From positions 1 through 64,000 of the forward strand of contig NZ_VMYE01000004.1 in NCBI RefSeq assembly GCF_007655255.1: a stretch of 64,000 nucleotides of DNA, in the 5' to 3' direction. Below, in pieces: positions 63,882 to 64,000 of the stretch (position 1 is the first letter of the stretch; each line of letters begins with the position of its first letter). Below the pieces are notes generated by a model. The model was not told where the DNA came from. It saw nothing but the letters and a program-made list of their open reading frames with translations, and made no database searches. A program made the position numbers and the translations under genes. This DNA is from Extensimonas perlucida. Its GTDB lineage: Bacteria; Pseudomonadota; Gammaproteobacteria; Burkholderiales; Burkholderiaceae_C.

Positions 63882-64000
63882 ATGCATCCAAGCCCTGGCG
63901 CTGCACGCGCGCTCGAAGGAAAAATTGCCCTCGTCACGGGTGCCACGGCCTTCATAGGCCGCGCCACCGCCGTCGAACTCGCGCGCCGCGGCGCCCATGT
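63882..64000 (+). CDS. SDR-family oxidoreductase, N-terminus only
   Basis: Only the first 39 codons lie in the window and the gene runs off the right edge. MHPSPGAARALEGKIALVTG starts a Rossmann SDR; the cofactor loop reads TGATAFIGRATA, in which the usual glycine before Ile is Phe. CAAGGA lies just upstream. It is divergent from the MaoC-like gene and probably belongs to the acyl-CoA island. Confidence 0.7.
   Translation, partial: MHPSPGAARALEGKIALVTGATAFIGRATAVELARRGAH

Overview
This GC-rich window looks like a betaproteobacterial chromosome, most probably Burkholderiales and of Comamonadaceae type. The evidence is the pyrG-kdsA-DUF1330-eno-ftsB block, a PhaM-like granule protein, Bug/TctC-type binding proteins, several LIV-type transporter genes and a LysR regulator with the OxyR cysteines exactly at residues 199 and 208. 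The assignment rests on gene content and protein resemblance only; no database search was possible.

Layout. 1-20830 is mostly housekeeping: an RlmL-type methyltransferase, a 2-hydroxyacid dehydrogenase, oxyR, a NERD-helicase, recG, an HD-GYP phosphodiesterase, pfkB, queA-hemE, a DnaA-box-bearing gap, priA, an orphan NodI-like ATPase, a TSUP permease and a GH15 glucoamylase. 20977-32544 holds an RluF-like synthase, then a Crp/Fnr regulator divergent from a catabolic and uptake operon (acyl-CoA ligase, LivG, H, M, K, F, PaaK-like ligase, TctC protein) with a perfect palindrome in the divergent promoter. 32597-35692 holds PhaM, a copper chaperone, a DksA-like protein, a small unknown protein, a decayed MarC remnant and initiator tRNA-fMet. 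36044-40696 is the pyrG-eno-ftsB block. 40767-64000 is an acyl-CoA catabolism island interrupted by hslO, a gamma carbonic anhydrase, tal, a Sua5-like gene and a PHP phosphatase.

The island carries three thiolase-like/DUF35 pairs, three tandem near-identical AMP-dependent acyl-CoA ligases, an acyl-CoA dehydrogenase, an enoyl-CoA hydratase, a MaoC-like protein, two SDRs, a family III CoA transferase, a MmgE/PrpD protein, a TauD-like dioxygenase and an alpha/beta hydrolase. Together these could activate, desaturate, hydrate, oxidise and then cleave (retro-aldol or thiolytic) one or more branched or cyclic carboxylic acids. The substrate cannot be read from sequence.

The most unusual features are not single genes. 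A 165-bp element with 20-bp terminal inverted repeats and an internal hairpin occurs in three full copies, plus a 75-bp in-frame deleted copy that lies inside the recG reading frame and is translated. A second, shorter hairpin-forming repeat family occupies at least eight intergenic gaps. The N-terminal halves of the three tandem ligases appear homogenised, suggesting gene conversion.
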